Shown here piece after piece: positions 43,806 through 52,597 of a stretch of DNA of 53,112 bases. A program made the position numbers and the translations under genes. The notes beneath the pieces were generated by a model, which saw only the letters and a list, made by a program, of their open reading frames with translations, was not told the DNA's origin and did no database searches. The stretch's first letter is position 1, and each line of letters opens with the position of its first letter. Source of the DNA: Pseudomonadales bacterium (GTDB lineage Bacteria; Pseudomonadota; Gammaproteobacteria; Pseudomonadales; Azotimanducaceae); assembly GCA_022448085.1 (NCBI GenBank), contig JAKUTH010000013.1, forward strand, positions 1-53,112, read 5' to 3'.

Positions 43806-44735
43806 TCAAAGGTGTTCGAGAAACCAGTCGCGCGCCATCGTTGAGGCCTCGCGATAGTTCTCGTCATAGATATCGTAATGGCCTCCCGGGAAGACGTGAT
43901 AACGCGAAGTCGTGGTTGCCGGCAAAGCCTCGTGGGCTGCCATACCGGAATTTTCGCGACCTCCGTATTCTTCGTCTTCTTGATCGAGGATGAGTGTAGG
44001 TACGCTAACGGTACGGGCGGCGACCCGAGGAAGGTAACGCCACATGGTCCGGGCGTCGCCGGCACCCTTGAGTGACTCCGGCATCGCGGGAGATCGAGGC
44101 ACCGACCACAGTTTGCCTTTCGCCATGGCAGCACCCAGTGCCTGGCCTTCGGGCGGCACGGTAGGATGGCCGTCTTCGTCCGTCGGAGCGCCCATCGCTG
44201 GCACCTGACTGACAACGGCCCGTATTCTTGGATCGGTGCCAGCGACGAAAATAACGTGACCTCCCCCAAAACTTGATCCCCAGAGGCCTACGCGCTTGGG
44301 ATTGATCTGGGGATGGTCCAGGAGGTAATCGAGGACGTTGTGGATGTCTCGATTCTGGTCGAGTGGGTCCACGACTTCACGGACGGGATAGGCACTTACC
44401 GTGATCGAACCATCTGCGTCGGGGGATGGTTGCGCGTCGGGCGTCGCCAACCGCGCATCGCTCTCGTACCAACCGCGGTAATCGAAGGTAAGGCAAGCAA
44501 ATCCAGCTTCGCAAAAAAAAGGCGCGTACGTCGTACTCAGGTGTGCTTTAGGTCCGGCCCAACCATGGCAGAGAAGGATTGCAGGGAATCCGCCGTCGTC
44601 GCTTGAGCTCTCTGGGATGAATAAGTCAGCCGCGAGACGCGTGCCTTCGCTCCAAATGGTAATCTCTTCCTTCAAAGATTCTGTCGCCTCGACCAACGCA
44701 GCGCATATATTGCCGGTTGCGAACCGGGAGGTCAC
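43806..44735 (-). CDS. Alpha/beta hydrolase (dienelactone hydrolase/S15-like)
   Basis: About 310 residues. The catalytic Ser lies in WGSSFGGG, Asp in LILDQEDEEYG and His in PGGHYDIY; the oxyanion region is LLCHGWAGPK and GFACLTFDYRGWYESDA. It resembles dienelactone hydrolase and X-Pro dipeptidase-type hydrolases. The start is uncertain: the frame is open to 44780, which would overlap the divergent gene; I use a GTG at 44735, and TTG codons at 44696 or 44675 are equally possible. It is divergent from the UGSC-partner gene, sharing its short control region. Confidence 0.8.
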   Translation of the reverse strand: MTSRFATGNICAALVEATESLKEEITIWSEGTRLAADLFIPESSSDDGGFPAILLCHGWAGPKAHLSTTYAPFFCEAGFACLTFDYRGWYESDARLATPDAQPSPDADGSITVSAYPVREVVDPLDQNRDIHNVLDYLLDHPQINPKRVGLWGSSFGGGHVIFVAGTDPRIRAVVSQVPAMGAPTDEDGHPTVPPEGQALGAAMAKGKLWSVPRSPAMPESLKGAGDARTMWRYLPRVAARTVSVPTLILDQEDEEYGGRENSGMAAHEALPATTTSRYHVFPGGHYDIYDENYREASTMARDWFLEHL

Positions 44736-44766
44736 GTAGCGGATGGAATCCGTGTAGGAGGAATGT

Positions 44767-45810
44767 ATGGCTGCAACCAAGAGGGTCCACGAGGTCGAAG
44801 ACGATGCCCTCGCGGCAATCGATTACTGCTATGAGCAAGGGTGGACGGACGGATTACCCGTGGTGCCACCCGAGCGCAACCGGGTCGAGGCAATGCTGGC
44901 CATGGAGGGGCGTCCGCCCGAGACGGTGATCGCGAGTCATCCTGCCACGGGGCTGGAGTGCAGCCTTCACGGTGCCGCGGTGAATGCCGTGATGGCGGGC
45001 TGCCTGCCCGAGTATTTCCCGGTCGTTGTCGCCGCCCTAGAGGCGGTGAATGAACCCGATTACAGCTTTCACGCGGCGACGGCGAGTACCGGTGGCTCGG
45101 CGCCCATGGTCATCGTGAGTGGCCCGGTCGTTCACGAGTTAGGTATGAATTCGGCAGGCAATGTATTTGGACCAGGGAATCGAGCCAACGCCACCATCGG
45201 GCGGGCGATGCGGCTCGTCATCATGAACGTATTCGAAATGCTGCCCGGTATTTCCGACCAGTCGACCCAAGGTCATCCCGGTAAATACGCCTCGTGCATC
45301 GCCGAACGCGCCGAGTCGAGCCCGTGGGATCCATTGCACGTCGAGCTCGGTTATGGAGAAGACATTTCCACCGCGACGGTGTTTGCAGGTTCTGGCTTCT
45401 GCAACGTCGAAAACCATGGTGGCAATACGCCCGAGTCGATTTTGGATTGTGTTGCCGATGCGATGGCCAGCCTCGGATGCATCACCATCGGGCAGTCCGT
45501 GGTGGTGTTGTCACCCGAACACGCAGACATTGTCGCAGCCACAGGTTGGAGCCGTGGGGACGTGTGCCAGTACCTATTCACCCAAGCGAATCAGACCGTT
45601 GAGATCATGCAGCGAGTGGGAAAATACGTCGAGAGGGAACACGTGCGCCAAGGGACCGAACACGTGCATCGAGGTTTTGGCCCAGAAGACATACTCCTCT
45701 TGGTTGCGGGCGGTGATGCCGGCGGACACTCGTGCTTCATTCCCTCGTGGAGTCGTACGCGGGCATCGATGATGCAATCGAAGCCGATTGGAGTGTGCAT
45801 TGACTGTTAA
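44767..45810 (+). CDS. Conserved protein next to the UGSC selenoprotein, C-terminal CxxC
   Basis: 347 residues. I do not recognise a named family. It begins with an acidic helix and GWTDGLPVVPPERNRVEAMLA, continues with a Gly/Asn-rich middle (NSAGNVFGPGNRANATIGRA) and several cysteines (GLECSLHG, VMAGCLP, SGFCNVENHGG, LDCVADAMASLGC), and ends in CIDC just before the TAA. No signal peptide or membrane helix is seen. The ATG at 44767 has GTAGGAGGAATGT upstream, a strong site. It lies 21 bases before the selenoprotein gene, which suggests a two-component redox or substrate-activation module, an inference. Confidence 0.75.
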   Translation: MAATKRVHEVEDDALAAIDYCYEQGWTDGLPVVPPERNRVEAMLAMEGRPPETVIASHPATGLECSLHGAAVNAVMAGCLPEYFPVVVAALEAVNEPDYSFHAATASTGGSAPMVIVSGPVVHELGMNSAGNVFGPGNRANATIGRAMRLVIMNVFEMLPGISDQSTQGHPGKYASCIAERAESSPWDPLHVELGYGEDISTATVFAGSGFCNVENHGGNTPESILDCVADAMASLGCITIGQSVVVLSPEHADIVAATGWSRGDVCQYLFTQANQTVEIMQRVGKYVEREHVRQGTEHVHRGFGPEDILLLVAGGDAGGHSCFIPSWSRTRASMMQSKPIGVCIDC

Positions 45811-45831
45811 TTACATAAAGAGGAGGTGTTC

Positions 45832-46371
45832 ATGAGTATCGAACTAATGGATCCGGGCGCAGATGGGGATGGCGCGCCGACACGCGTCGCGGCGCCGCGT
45901 CTGGCCAATTTGGATGGAAAGAAGATCGGCCTGTTGTCGAATGGCAAAGCCAATGCGGAGTTGTTGGTGCGCGAGACGGCGGCCCGGTTTGAGAAGGAAC
46001 ACGGCTGTTCGGTGGTTCACTTCATCGACAAAAGGAACGCCGGCAAGCCAGCGGACCCTGCCTATCTGGCCGAACTGGCGGCGGAAGCCGATTTTCTGAT
46101 TACGGCGGTCGGCGACTGAGGAAGTTGCTCAACGTGCAGTGTGCATGACGGTATTTCCTTTGAAGACCACCACAAACCCGCATTGGTCATTTGTACGCAC
46201 CCGTTCGAGCCGACGGGGCGGAATATCGCGCGTGCGTTGGGGCTCGCTGATTACCAGTTTGCGATGGTTGATCACCCGATCGGTAGCCGGAGCGATGAAG
46301 AGATTCGAACGCGCGCCCAAGATGCTTACGAACAAGGCCGTGCGATCCTGACGAATGGATCCGACGTTTGA
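45832..46371 (+). CDS. UGSC-family selenoprotein (in-frame UGA = selenocysteine)
   Basis: 179 residues when the TGA at 46117-46119 is read as selenocysteine (Sec96). The flanking sequence is AVGD-U-GSC-STC-SVHD, the defining motif of the UGSC selenoprotein family. Both sides are coding in the same frame: before it LDGKKIGLLSNGKANAELL, after it DGISFEDHHKPALVICTHPFEP to the TGA at 46369-46371. The start is the ATG at 45832 with AGGAGG at 45821-45826. A bSECIS-type hairpin follows the UGA. It is likely redox-active through Sec96 and Cys99; the substrate is unknown. No selA/B/C/D genes lie in the window, so the machinery must be elsewhere. Confidence 0.9.
46117..46158 (+). promoter_or_regulatory. 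Predicted bacterial SECIS element
   Basis: Directly after the UGA an outer stem GGAAGT (46120-46125) pairs with ATTTCC (46153-46158, one G-T). An inner stem CGTGCA (46133-46138) pairs with TGCATG (46142-46147, one G-T), closing a GTG loop (46139-46141). The loop G lies 20 bases past the UGA, within the 16-37 base range known for bacterial SECIS. The protein coding constraint is also satisfied here. Pairing was done by eye. Confidence 0.75.
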
Positions 46372-46439
46372 TAAGTTAGAACCTTTCGACACAGAGAGCG
46401 TGCGAACGGATAGTGAGTTAACCAAGGGAGACAAGAACG

Positions 46440-47981
46440 ATGGTAGCAATGGTCGTGACAGACAAGGGCGAAATTCGCGGGTCGGAAGAAGACGGGCTTT
46501 TGGTGTTTCGAGGGGTTCCCTACGCGGCCGCGCCCACAGGTGAACTACGCTGGCAACCACCACAACCGCATCCGCCGTGGGATGAGGCCCTCGAGGCGAC
46601 CGGGTTCGGCAATCAAGCTCCGCAAAATGCCAGCCCAATTGACGGTTTGTTTGGAGGGTCCGCTGAGCCGGCTGCTCAAGGAGAGGATTGCCTCTTCCTG
46701 AATGTCTGGACCCCGGGGACAAACAACGCCGAACGTCCGGTGATGTTCTGGATCCACGGCGGAGCTTTTACGATTGGAGCCGGATCCCAGCCCCTATACG
46801 ACGGCCAATATTTGGCACGGGACGGCGACGTCGTAGTGGTGACGATCAATTACCGCATGGGTGCCCTCGGCTTCCTGAACTTAAAAGAGGCCACTGGCGG
46901 GAAAATTGGGGCTACCGGTAACGAAGGGTTGTTGGACCAAGTGGCAGCGCTCGAATGGGTGAGAGACAACATCGCGGCGTTTGGCGGTGACCCGACCAAC
47001 GTGACCATTTTTGGCGAAAGCGCCGGGGGCATGTCCGTGGGTTGCTTGCTCGCCATGCCGAGTGCCGAGGGACTCTTCCATAAAGCCATACCCCAAAGCG
47101 GTGCTTGTCACACGGCGCTTTCGAAGTCGGAAGCTTTGAGGGTGGCCGAGACGGTGATGGAACTGCTTGAGACCGACGATCCCGATGCACTGATGGAGCT
47201 GTCCGAGGCGGCCTTGACGGAAGTCCAAACCAAGCTTAGTGCGATCGCGTCTGAACGGGGGTTGCCGGGCATGTCTTTTCAACCGGTCATCGACGGCGAT
47301 GTGTTGCCGACGATACCGATCGAACGCATTCGCGCTGGATCGGCGGCCGGAATCGCTATTATGGCGGGCTGTACCACGGAAGAGTGGAAGCTCTTTTCCG
47401 CACTCGACCCACTCGCGACGAACATGTCGGAAGACGCGCTTACCGAGGCCATCAGTGACATCTTTGGCGATTCGGCCGCCGACGTCATTGGAAGTTACCG
47501 TTCCTGGCTTGCGGACAGCGGCAAGGGCATTGGCCCTGGCGACGTTTCGGCTGAGATCATGACGGATCGTGTCTTCTGGGTCCCCGCAATGGCGCTACTT
47601 GAAGCACAGCGTGCGCATGACGCGCGGACCTACGGCTACCTTTTTGATTGGAAATCGCCGCTGATGGGTGGTGCCATGGGTGCCTGCCACGCGGTGGAGT
47701 TGGGATTCGTTTGGGGAACCTACGATAAGAACGGGGCCGGCAGTTTCTTTGGTGAGGGACCAGCAGCCGATGCCCTATCAGACTTCACGAGGGCTGCGTG
47801 GATACGTTTCGCTCATACTGGGCACCCGGGTGGTGGTTCTGGGCCTGCCTGGCCGAGTTACGATGCTGAAAGCCGAGCGACCATGGTTTTCTCGAATTCG
47901 CCCGACGTGGTCACGGATCCAGCTGATAGCATCCGGGAGCTTTGGACAGGGGTGCCGGAATCCAAACTCGGGACCCTGTAA
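46440..47981 (+). CDS. Carboxylesterase/lipase family (type B) protein
   Basis: 513 residues, alpha/beta hydrolase. Catalytic Ser is in FGESAGGMS, the oxyanion loop is WIHGGAF, the acid lies in GCTTEEWKLF, and His in CHAVELGFVWG. The N-terminus FRGVPYAAAPTGELRWQPP is the type B signature. No signal peptide is visible, so it appears cytoplasmic. Two ATGs are close (46440 and 46449); the first has GGGAGA about 8 bases upstream. It follows the selenoprotein gene by 68 bases and may belong to the same transcript. Confidence 0.9.
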   Translation: MVAMVVTDKGEIRGSEEDGLLVFRGVPYAAAPTGELRWQPPQPHPPWDEALEATGFGNQAPQNASPIDGLFGGSAEPAAQGEDCLFLNVWTPGTNNAERPVMFWIHGGAFTIGAGSQPLYDGQYLARDGDVVVVTINYRMGALGFLNLKEATGGKIGATGNEGLLDQVAALEWVRDNIAAFGGDPTNVTIFGESAGGMSVGCLLAMPSAEGLFHKAIPQSGACHTALSKSEALRVAETVMELLETDDPDALMELSEAALTEVQTKLSAIASERGLPGMSFQPVIDGDVLPTIPIERIRAGSAAGIAIMAGCTTEEWKLFSALDPLATNMSEDALTEAISDIFGDSAADVIGSYRSWLADSGKGIGPGDVSAEIMTDRVFWVPAMALLEAQRAHDARTYGYLFDWKSPLMGGAMGACHAVELGFVWGTYDKNGAGSFFGEGPAADALSDFTRAAWIRFAHTGHPGGGSGPAWPSYDAESRATMVFSNSPDVVTDPADSIRELWTGVPESKLGTL

Positions 47982-48042
47982 ACTACACCGTGAAGCGAAT
48001 CGGTTGGGCCTTTGTCCAGCACATAGATGAATGAGGTATTAC

Positions 48043-48831
48043 GTGCGATTTAACCGGCCAACGTGGTCACGTCGTCTTGGTGTAAGTCTTGTTGTAGCCC
48101 TCACGGGGTTGGTCTTCGGGACCTACCAAGTGGCCAAGGCCGAGTCCTTGACCGCAGAAGAATTGATGAGCCGCGCGCTCGAACTGACGCGTGGTACGAG
48201 CTCCTACTCAGAACTCGTGATGCGCATCCAACGACCGGACTGGAACCGCTCCTCCACCATCGTTGCATGGACACGTGGACAAGACGAGGCGCTGATACGG
48301 TTCACGGCACCGGCGAAGGACGCGGGCAACGCGGTGTTGAAAAAAGGCGAGAAGATGTGGACGTTCGCGCCCGCGCTCAAGCGATCGATACGGCTGCCGA
48401 GTAGCATGATGTCGCAGAGCTGGGGTGGATCGGATTTCTCGTACAACGACCTGTCTCGATCCGATGAATTGTTGCGCTACTACGATCTTTCTGTCGTCGA
48501 GACAACGGTCGAGGATGGCCATACGATTTACACCATTGATGCGGTTCCCCACGACGATGCCCCGGTGGTCTGGGGTAAAGAGACCATGGTCGTCCGGGAC
48601 GATTACGTGATGCTGTCGCAGACCTATTTTGATCAATCGATGACGCCGATCAAACGGCTCGAAACGCAACGGGTCGCTGAGCTGGGTGGCCGCACGATAG
48701 GCGTCTTGATGCGTATGTCAAACCTCGAAGAGCCACAAGAATGGACCGAGATCGAATACGTCGAAGCCGACTTTGATGCCGACGTCGCCGATCGTAAGTT
48801 CACTTTATTTTCGCTGACGTCGGGTCGTTAA
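48043..48831 (+). CDS. LolA-like periplasmic outer membrane lipoprotein-sorting protein
   Basis: 262 residues. A signal peptide (GVSLVVALTGLVFGTYQVAKA) precedes a half-barrel lipoprotein-carrier fold (TRGTSSYSELVMRIQRP, MWTFAPALKRSIRLPSSMMSQSW, DDYVMLSQTYFDQS, LEEPQEWTEIEY). This is the LolA_like pattern found next to RND or ABC exporters. The GTG at 48043 has GAGGT about 6 bases upstream; an ATG at 48031 is the alternative. It is the first gene of an operon with three permeases and an ATPase, suggesting that it carries a lipid or lipoprotein cargo in the periplasm. Confidence 0.85.
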   Translation: MRFNRPTWSRRLGVSLVVALTGLVFGTYQVAKAESLTAEELMSRALELTRGTSSYSELVMRIQRPDWNRSSTIVAWTRGQDEALIRFTAPAKDAGNAVLKKGEKMWTFAPALKRSIRLPSSMMSQSWGGSDFSYNDLSRSDELLRYYDLSVVETTVEDGHTIYTIDAVPHDDAPVVWGKETMVVRDDYVMLSQTYFDQSMTPIKRLETQRVAELGGRTIGVLMRMSNLEEPQEWTEIEYVEADFDADVADRKFTLFSLTSGR

Positions 48832-48854
48832 ATCGGATCATGGGTTAATACGTG

Positions 48855-50102
48855 ATGAGCGCTGGATTTTCGTTGCTGTTTGTCCGCGTCGGATGGCGAA
48901 ATTTATGGCGGAATCGGGGGCGGACCTGGCGGACCGCGGCGAGCATTGCCGTCGGTGCGACGATTGTGATTTTCGGGATGTCTGTACAAAAGGGCATGTA
49001 CGGGGACATGATCGATCTGGCTACACGGCTTGGCAGCGGTCACCTGCAGGTCCAGCACACCCAATACCTCGATGATCCCCGACCAAAGTATCTGATCTCC
49101 GGGGCAGAGTCCTTGGCTAGACAAATGGAGGCACTGCCGGAGGTGGCAGCGACCACGGTCCGCGCCGAGGCGTTCGCCCTGGTTTCGATTGGTGAAAAGA
49201 GCGTGGGTGCGTTGATCCAAGGCGTCGATCCTGAACGTGAACGCGTGGTCTCGGATTTACCGAAGAGTCTTTCGCAGGGGACCTATCTTGCGCAATCGGA
49301 TCATGCATATGTCGGCGCCGGGCTAGCGCGCAATCTTGGTGTTGATTTGGGCGATGAGGTCGTCGTCTTGGGGACCGGTGTTGGGGGCAGTGTTGCGGCC
49401 ATGGTGTTGACCGTGGGCGGTATTATGGAAACGGGTCAATCGGCCGTCGATCGTTCGGTTTTACAGGTTGCATTGCCCGCTCTCCAAGCTGCCTTTGGCT
49501 TGGGTGACGGAGGTCATCGTGTTGTCGTCAATTTACATAACATTGACGCCATTGATCGAGCGGTAGAGGCAATCCAACCGATGCTGACGCGAGGCTCCGT
49601 GATTCGTGACTGGAAGGTGTTGATGCCCGACGTTGACCAGGCTGTTGCCCTCGATCGAGTGATGGGAGAGTTCATCTACGTGATCCTCATCCTGATTGTG
49701 GTCTTTAATATTGGCAACACGTTGGTGATCACGATTCTTGAACGAACGCGGGAATTCGGGTTATTGCTTGCGATCGGCATGCGCCCACAGGCGATCATGG
49801 GCATGATCATTGTTGAGGCTCTCGCCTTATGGCTGGTGGGCTGCCTGCTCGCCTGGGTGTTAAGCACTGCGCTGCTCGCGTACCCGGTGATGGTGGGTAT
49901 TCCTCTAGAGTCGATGGGGGTCGAAGAGTTGGTCCAGGGATTTGGTATCCCGGTCCCCGATGCCTTGTATGGTGGCGTTGATGCTCGGACAGTGCTGATG
50001 GGCCCGCTCGCGATCGGCGCTGGAGGGCTACTCGCGTCGATGTTTACCATGATGCGTATCTGGCGGCTGCAGCCGGTCGAGGCATTAAGAGATGAAGAAT
50101 AA
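48855..50102 (+). CDS. ABC transporter permease, FtsX/LolE-MacB type (copy 1)
   Basis: 415 residues: N-terminal helix (about 25-45), large periplasmic domain (about 50-265) and three C-terminal helices with ERTREFGLLLAIGMRPQAIMGM, the FtsX-type coupling region. It shares with the next two genes an N-terminal WRNLWR element (residues 14-19) and a G-H-x5-P/T-x-Y-x-DDP motif at the start of the periplasmic domain (GH 62-63, DDP 73-75). The ATG at 48855 (GTG-ATG pair) has only a weak ribosome site. Its stop overlaps the next start (TAATG). Confidence 0.9.
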   Translation: MSAGFSLLFVRVGWRNLWRNRGRTWRTAASIAVGATIVIFGMSVQKGMYGDMIDLATRLGSGHLQVQHTQYLDDPRPKYLISGAESLARQMEALPEVAATTVRAEAFALVSIGEKSVGALIQGVDPERERVVSDLPKSLSQGTYLAQSDHAYVGAGLARNLGVDLGDEVVVLGTGVGGSVAAMVLTVGGIMETGQSAVDRSVLQVALPALQAAFGLGDGGHRVVVNLHNIDAIDRAVEAIQPMLTRGSVIRDWKVLMPDVDQAVALDRVMGEFIYVILILIVVFNIGNTLVITILERTREFGLLLAIGMRPQAIMGMIIVEALALWLVGCLLAWVLSTALLAYPVMVGIPLESMGVEELVQGFGIPVPDALYGGVDARTVLMGPLAIGAGGLLASMFTMMRIWRLQPVEALRDEE

Positions 50103-51370
50103 TGACTGAGATCACGATGTCGTCGATATCGTTAAATCCGCCCCGTTCGATCGTACAGGTATCGGTCGTTTCGGTTGCCTGGCGTAATCTTTGGCGCAAC
50201 AAGCGGCGCACATCGTTAATGGTGTCCAGCGTGGCCTTTGTTGCCTTCCTGATTGTCGTGATGCACTCGATGCAGGTTGGCATATTTAGCACCATGATTG
50301 ATATGCAGGCGGACCTGTTGCATGGGCACGCTCAAATTCAACATCCGAGTTATGACGACGACCCTCGGGTTGAGTACACGGTGCCGCGTGCTGCCGCGGT
50401 GCTCGATCGCATTCGATCGGACCCGCGCGTGCGAGTGGCGACGCCGCGTGTCATGACCTATGGCCTGGTATCGGTCGGCGAGAAGAGTGTTGGCGCCATG
50501 GTCGTTGGGACGGATCCTGATCAAGATTTTGCAGCGTTAAGGACCAGCGTGGCTGCTGGACGCTATTTGCAACGAGACGGTGAAGCCGTTGTCGGTAGCG
50601 TACTTGCGCGGAACCTGGGGGTGGACGTTGGCGATGAAATCGTCTTCCTAGGATCGGGCAAAGAGGCGGGCGTTGCGGCGCTTGTTTCCACAGTGGTTGG
50701 CACATTCACCAGCGGCATGGCGGCCCTTGATCGTTCTCAGGTGTACGTCACGTTGTCTGATCTTGGCGACGCGCTGGGTCTTACCGATGAAGTCCACGTG
50801 ATCGCGCTGCAACTCGACTCGTACACGACGAGTCAGCCACTCGTCGATAGCTACAACGGGAAAATCCTGGGGAATCGATTAATCAATTGGGAGACGTTGC
50901 TGCCCGAGGTCGCCCAACAATTTGAAATAAAGATCATTGGGTCCACTGCGTTTTATGTGCTGTTTGTTGTGCTGGTGACGTTTGGTGTCGTGAACGCGTT
51001 CATCATGACGGTGTTCGAGCGAACACAAGAATTCGGTGTTCTGCTCGCGCTCGGTATGAGGCCTGGGGCGATCATTGGGATGCTCCAGATTGAAGCCTTG
51101 TGCATGTCGGTCCTTGGCCTGGTGGTGGGCATGAGCCTAGCCGTGGTGGTGGTCTCGTTTACGCAAATCCCTATCGCATCTCTCGGGGAGACGTTGAATG
51201 ACGCCTATGTGACTTTGAACCTACCCGAAGTGCTCAGTGGTCGTTTCAGCGTGCGAGCTGCGATGGTCACCGTCGCGGTCATTGTGGTTGCGACGCAACT
51301 GGCGGCGATTTTTTCGACGCTTAGGTTGTATCGAATGAAGGTGGTCGAAGCTCTCGTGGCGGAAGAATAG
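50102..51370 (+). CDS. ABC transporter permease, FtsX/LolE-MacB type (copy 2)
   Basis: 422 residues with the same architecture as copy 1: WRNLWR near residue 28, N-terminal helix (about 38-57), GH 75-76 and DDP 86-88, a periplasmic domain and ERTQEFGVLLALGMRPGAIIGM before the last helices. It has an N-terminal extension of about 20 residues. The ATG at 50102 overlaps the stop of copy 1 (TAATG), indicating coupled translation. It probably pairs with one of the other permeases as the transmembrane heterodimer. Confidence 0.9.
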   Translation: MTEITMSSISLNPPRSIVQVSVVSVAWRNLWRNKRRTSLMVSSVAFVAFLIVVMHSMQVGIFSTMIDMQADLLHGHAQIQHPSYDDDPRVEYTVPRAAAVLDRIRSDPRVRVATPRVMTYGLVSVGEKSVGAMVVGTDPDQDFAALRTSVAAGRYLQRDGEAVVGSVLARNLGVDVGDEIVFLGSGKEAGVAALVSTVVGTFTSGMAALDRSQVYVTLSDLGDALGLTDEVHVIALQLDSYTTSQPLVDSYNGKILGNRLINWETLLPEVAQQFEIKIIGSTAFYVLFVVLVTFGVVNAFIMTVFERTQEFGVLLALGMRPGAIIGMLQIEALCMSVLGLVVGMSLAVVVVSFTQIPIASLGETLNDAYVTLNLPEVLSGRFSVRAAMVTVAVIVVATQLAAIFSTLRLYRMKVVEALVAEE

Positions 51371-51372
51371 CG

Positions 51373-52587
51373 ATGTCGTTGGTAAAAGTTGGCCAACTGG
51401 CGTGGCGTAATCTCTGGCGCCAACGTCGACGTAACGTGACCATGCTCGTGGCGCTTTCGTTTGCCGTGATGGGGGTGGTTTTTCTCAATGCGTTTCTACG
51501 GGGCATGACCGCGCAGATGGCGGACAGTGCCGTGAATAACATGCAAGGACATGTGAAGGTTTTGCAGCCGGGTTACCTGGATGATCCCGGCATCGACAAG
51601 AGCTTTGTGCTCGAGTCCGAGTGGTCTCCCGAGATACCAGCGGGACAGATGCAGGGTTGGGCACGGCGCGTACGGGTACCCGCGGTGATCATGAGCGAAC
51701 GGGAAACGCGAGGGATCGAGTTAATTGGGATTGATCCGGCCCAAGAATCGATTTCTTTTGTTGCCGACTGGACGATTGAAGGCGAAGGATTACAGGGCCC
51801 CGACGATCGGCGCATTCTCGTTGGCAAATCGCTCGCGGAACAGCTTGAAACCGTGGCAGGACGGCGGCTAGTGATCATCACCCAGGGCGCGGACGGTCGC
51901 AGCCGCGAGGCCGGTTATCGGATCGCCGGGACGTATCAAAGCGAAGCCTCGGCGGTCGAGAAGCTTTATGTTTTTACTGGTATTGAGGCTGCCCAGGCAC
52001 TACTCGCATCGGACGCAGTCACCGAGGTGTCGGTGCGGTTGACGGACGCAAAACACCAACCGACTGTACTCGAGAGCCTGATCGCAACGTTCATCGGTCT
52101 GAACGTGTTCACCTGGCAAACGCTGGAACCCATGGCTGCTGCGATGATGCAGATGTCCGATGCCATGATCTACATCTTGTTCATTATTATTATGACGGCA
52201 CTCGTGTTCGGTCTCGTGAATACGGTGGTGACCGCGATCATGGAGCGCTACCGCGAGATCGGCATGCTCCGCGCGCTAGGCATGCGAGCCGGTGCCGTGT
52301 TGTTGCAAATCGTGGCCGAATCGACATTGATTATGTTACTCGGCGTCGCGATCGGAACGGCGGCTGGGGGTGGCTTATGCTTGTGGTTGTCCGATGGCAT
52401 TGACCTCTCGGCGTTTGCCGAAGGGCTGGAGGGTTTTGGGATGGCCTCAAGTGTGCTGGTTCCGATGATATTGCCGGCCGACGTGGTTTTTGTGGTGGTG
52501 GCCAGCGTGGTAATGGGTATTGTGGCAAGTTTCTTCCCGGCATTACGCGCTGTGCGACTAAATCCCCTGGAAGCGATGCGACATTGA
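51373..52587 (+). CDS. ABC transporter permease, FtsX/LolE-MacB type (copy 3)
   Basis: 404 residues. It keeps the WRNLWR element (11-16), the helix at about 24-42, GH 59-60 and DDP 70-72, and ERYREIGMLRALGMRAGAV before the final helices. It is the most divergent of the three. The ATG at 51373 has GGAAG 8 bases upstream and follows copy 2 by two bases. It ends 10 bases before the ATPase gene. Confidence 0.9.
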   Translation: MSLVKVGQLAWRNLWRQRRRNVTMLVALSFAVMGVVFLNAFLRGMTAQMADSAVNNMQGHVKVLQPGYLDDPGIDKSFVLESEWSPEIPAGQMQGWARRVRVPAVIMSERETRGIELIGIDPAQESISFVADWTIEGEGLQGPDDRRILVGKSLAEQLETVAGRRLVIITQGADGRSREAGYRIAGTYQSEASAVEKLYVFTGIEAAQALLASDAVTEVSVRLTDAKHQPTVLESLIATFIGLNVFTWQTLEPMAAAMMQMSDAMIYILFIIIMTALVFGLVNTVVTAIMERYREIGMLRALGMRAGAVLLQIVAESTLIMLLGVAIGTAAGGGLCLWLSDGIDLSAFAEGLEGFGMASSVLVPMILPADVVFVVVASVVMGIVASFFPALRAVRLNPLEAMRH

Positions 52588-52597
52588 GGAGTACAGC

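Noticed and set aside
46119-46141. Stop codon and restart, suggesting two small genes or a frameshifted pseudogene
   Set aside because: Both parts are in the same frame, the join reproduces the UGSC motif, there is no ribosome site before 46141, and a SECIS-like hairpin follows.
46129-46722. 197-codon open frame on the minus strand
   Set aside because: It lies opposite the selenoprotein and carboxylesterase genes, has no family resemblance and an arginine-rich, low-complexity composition.
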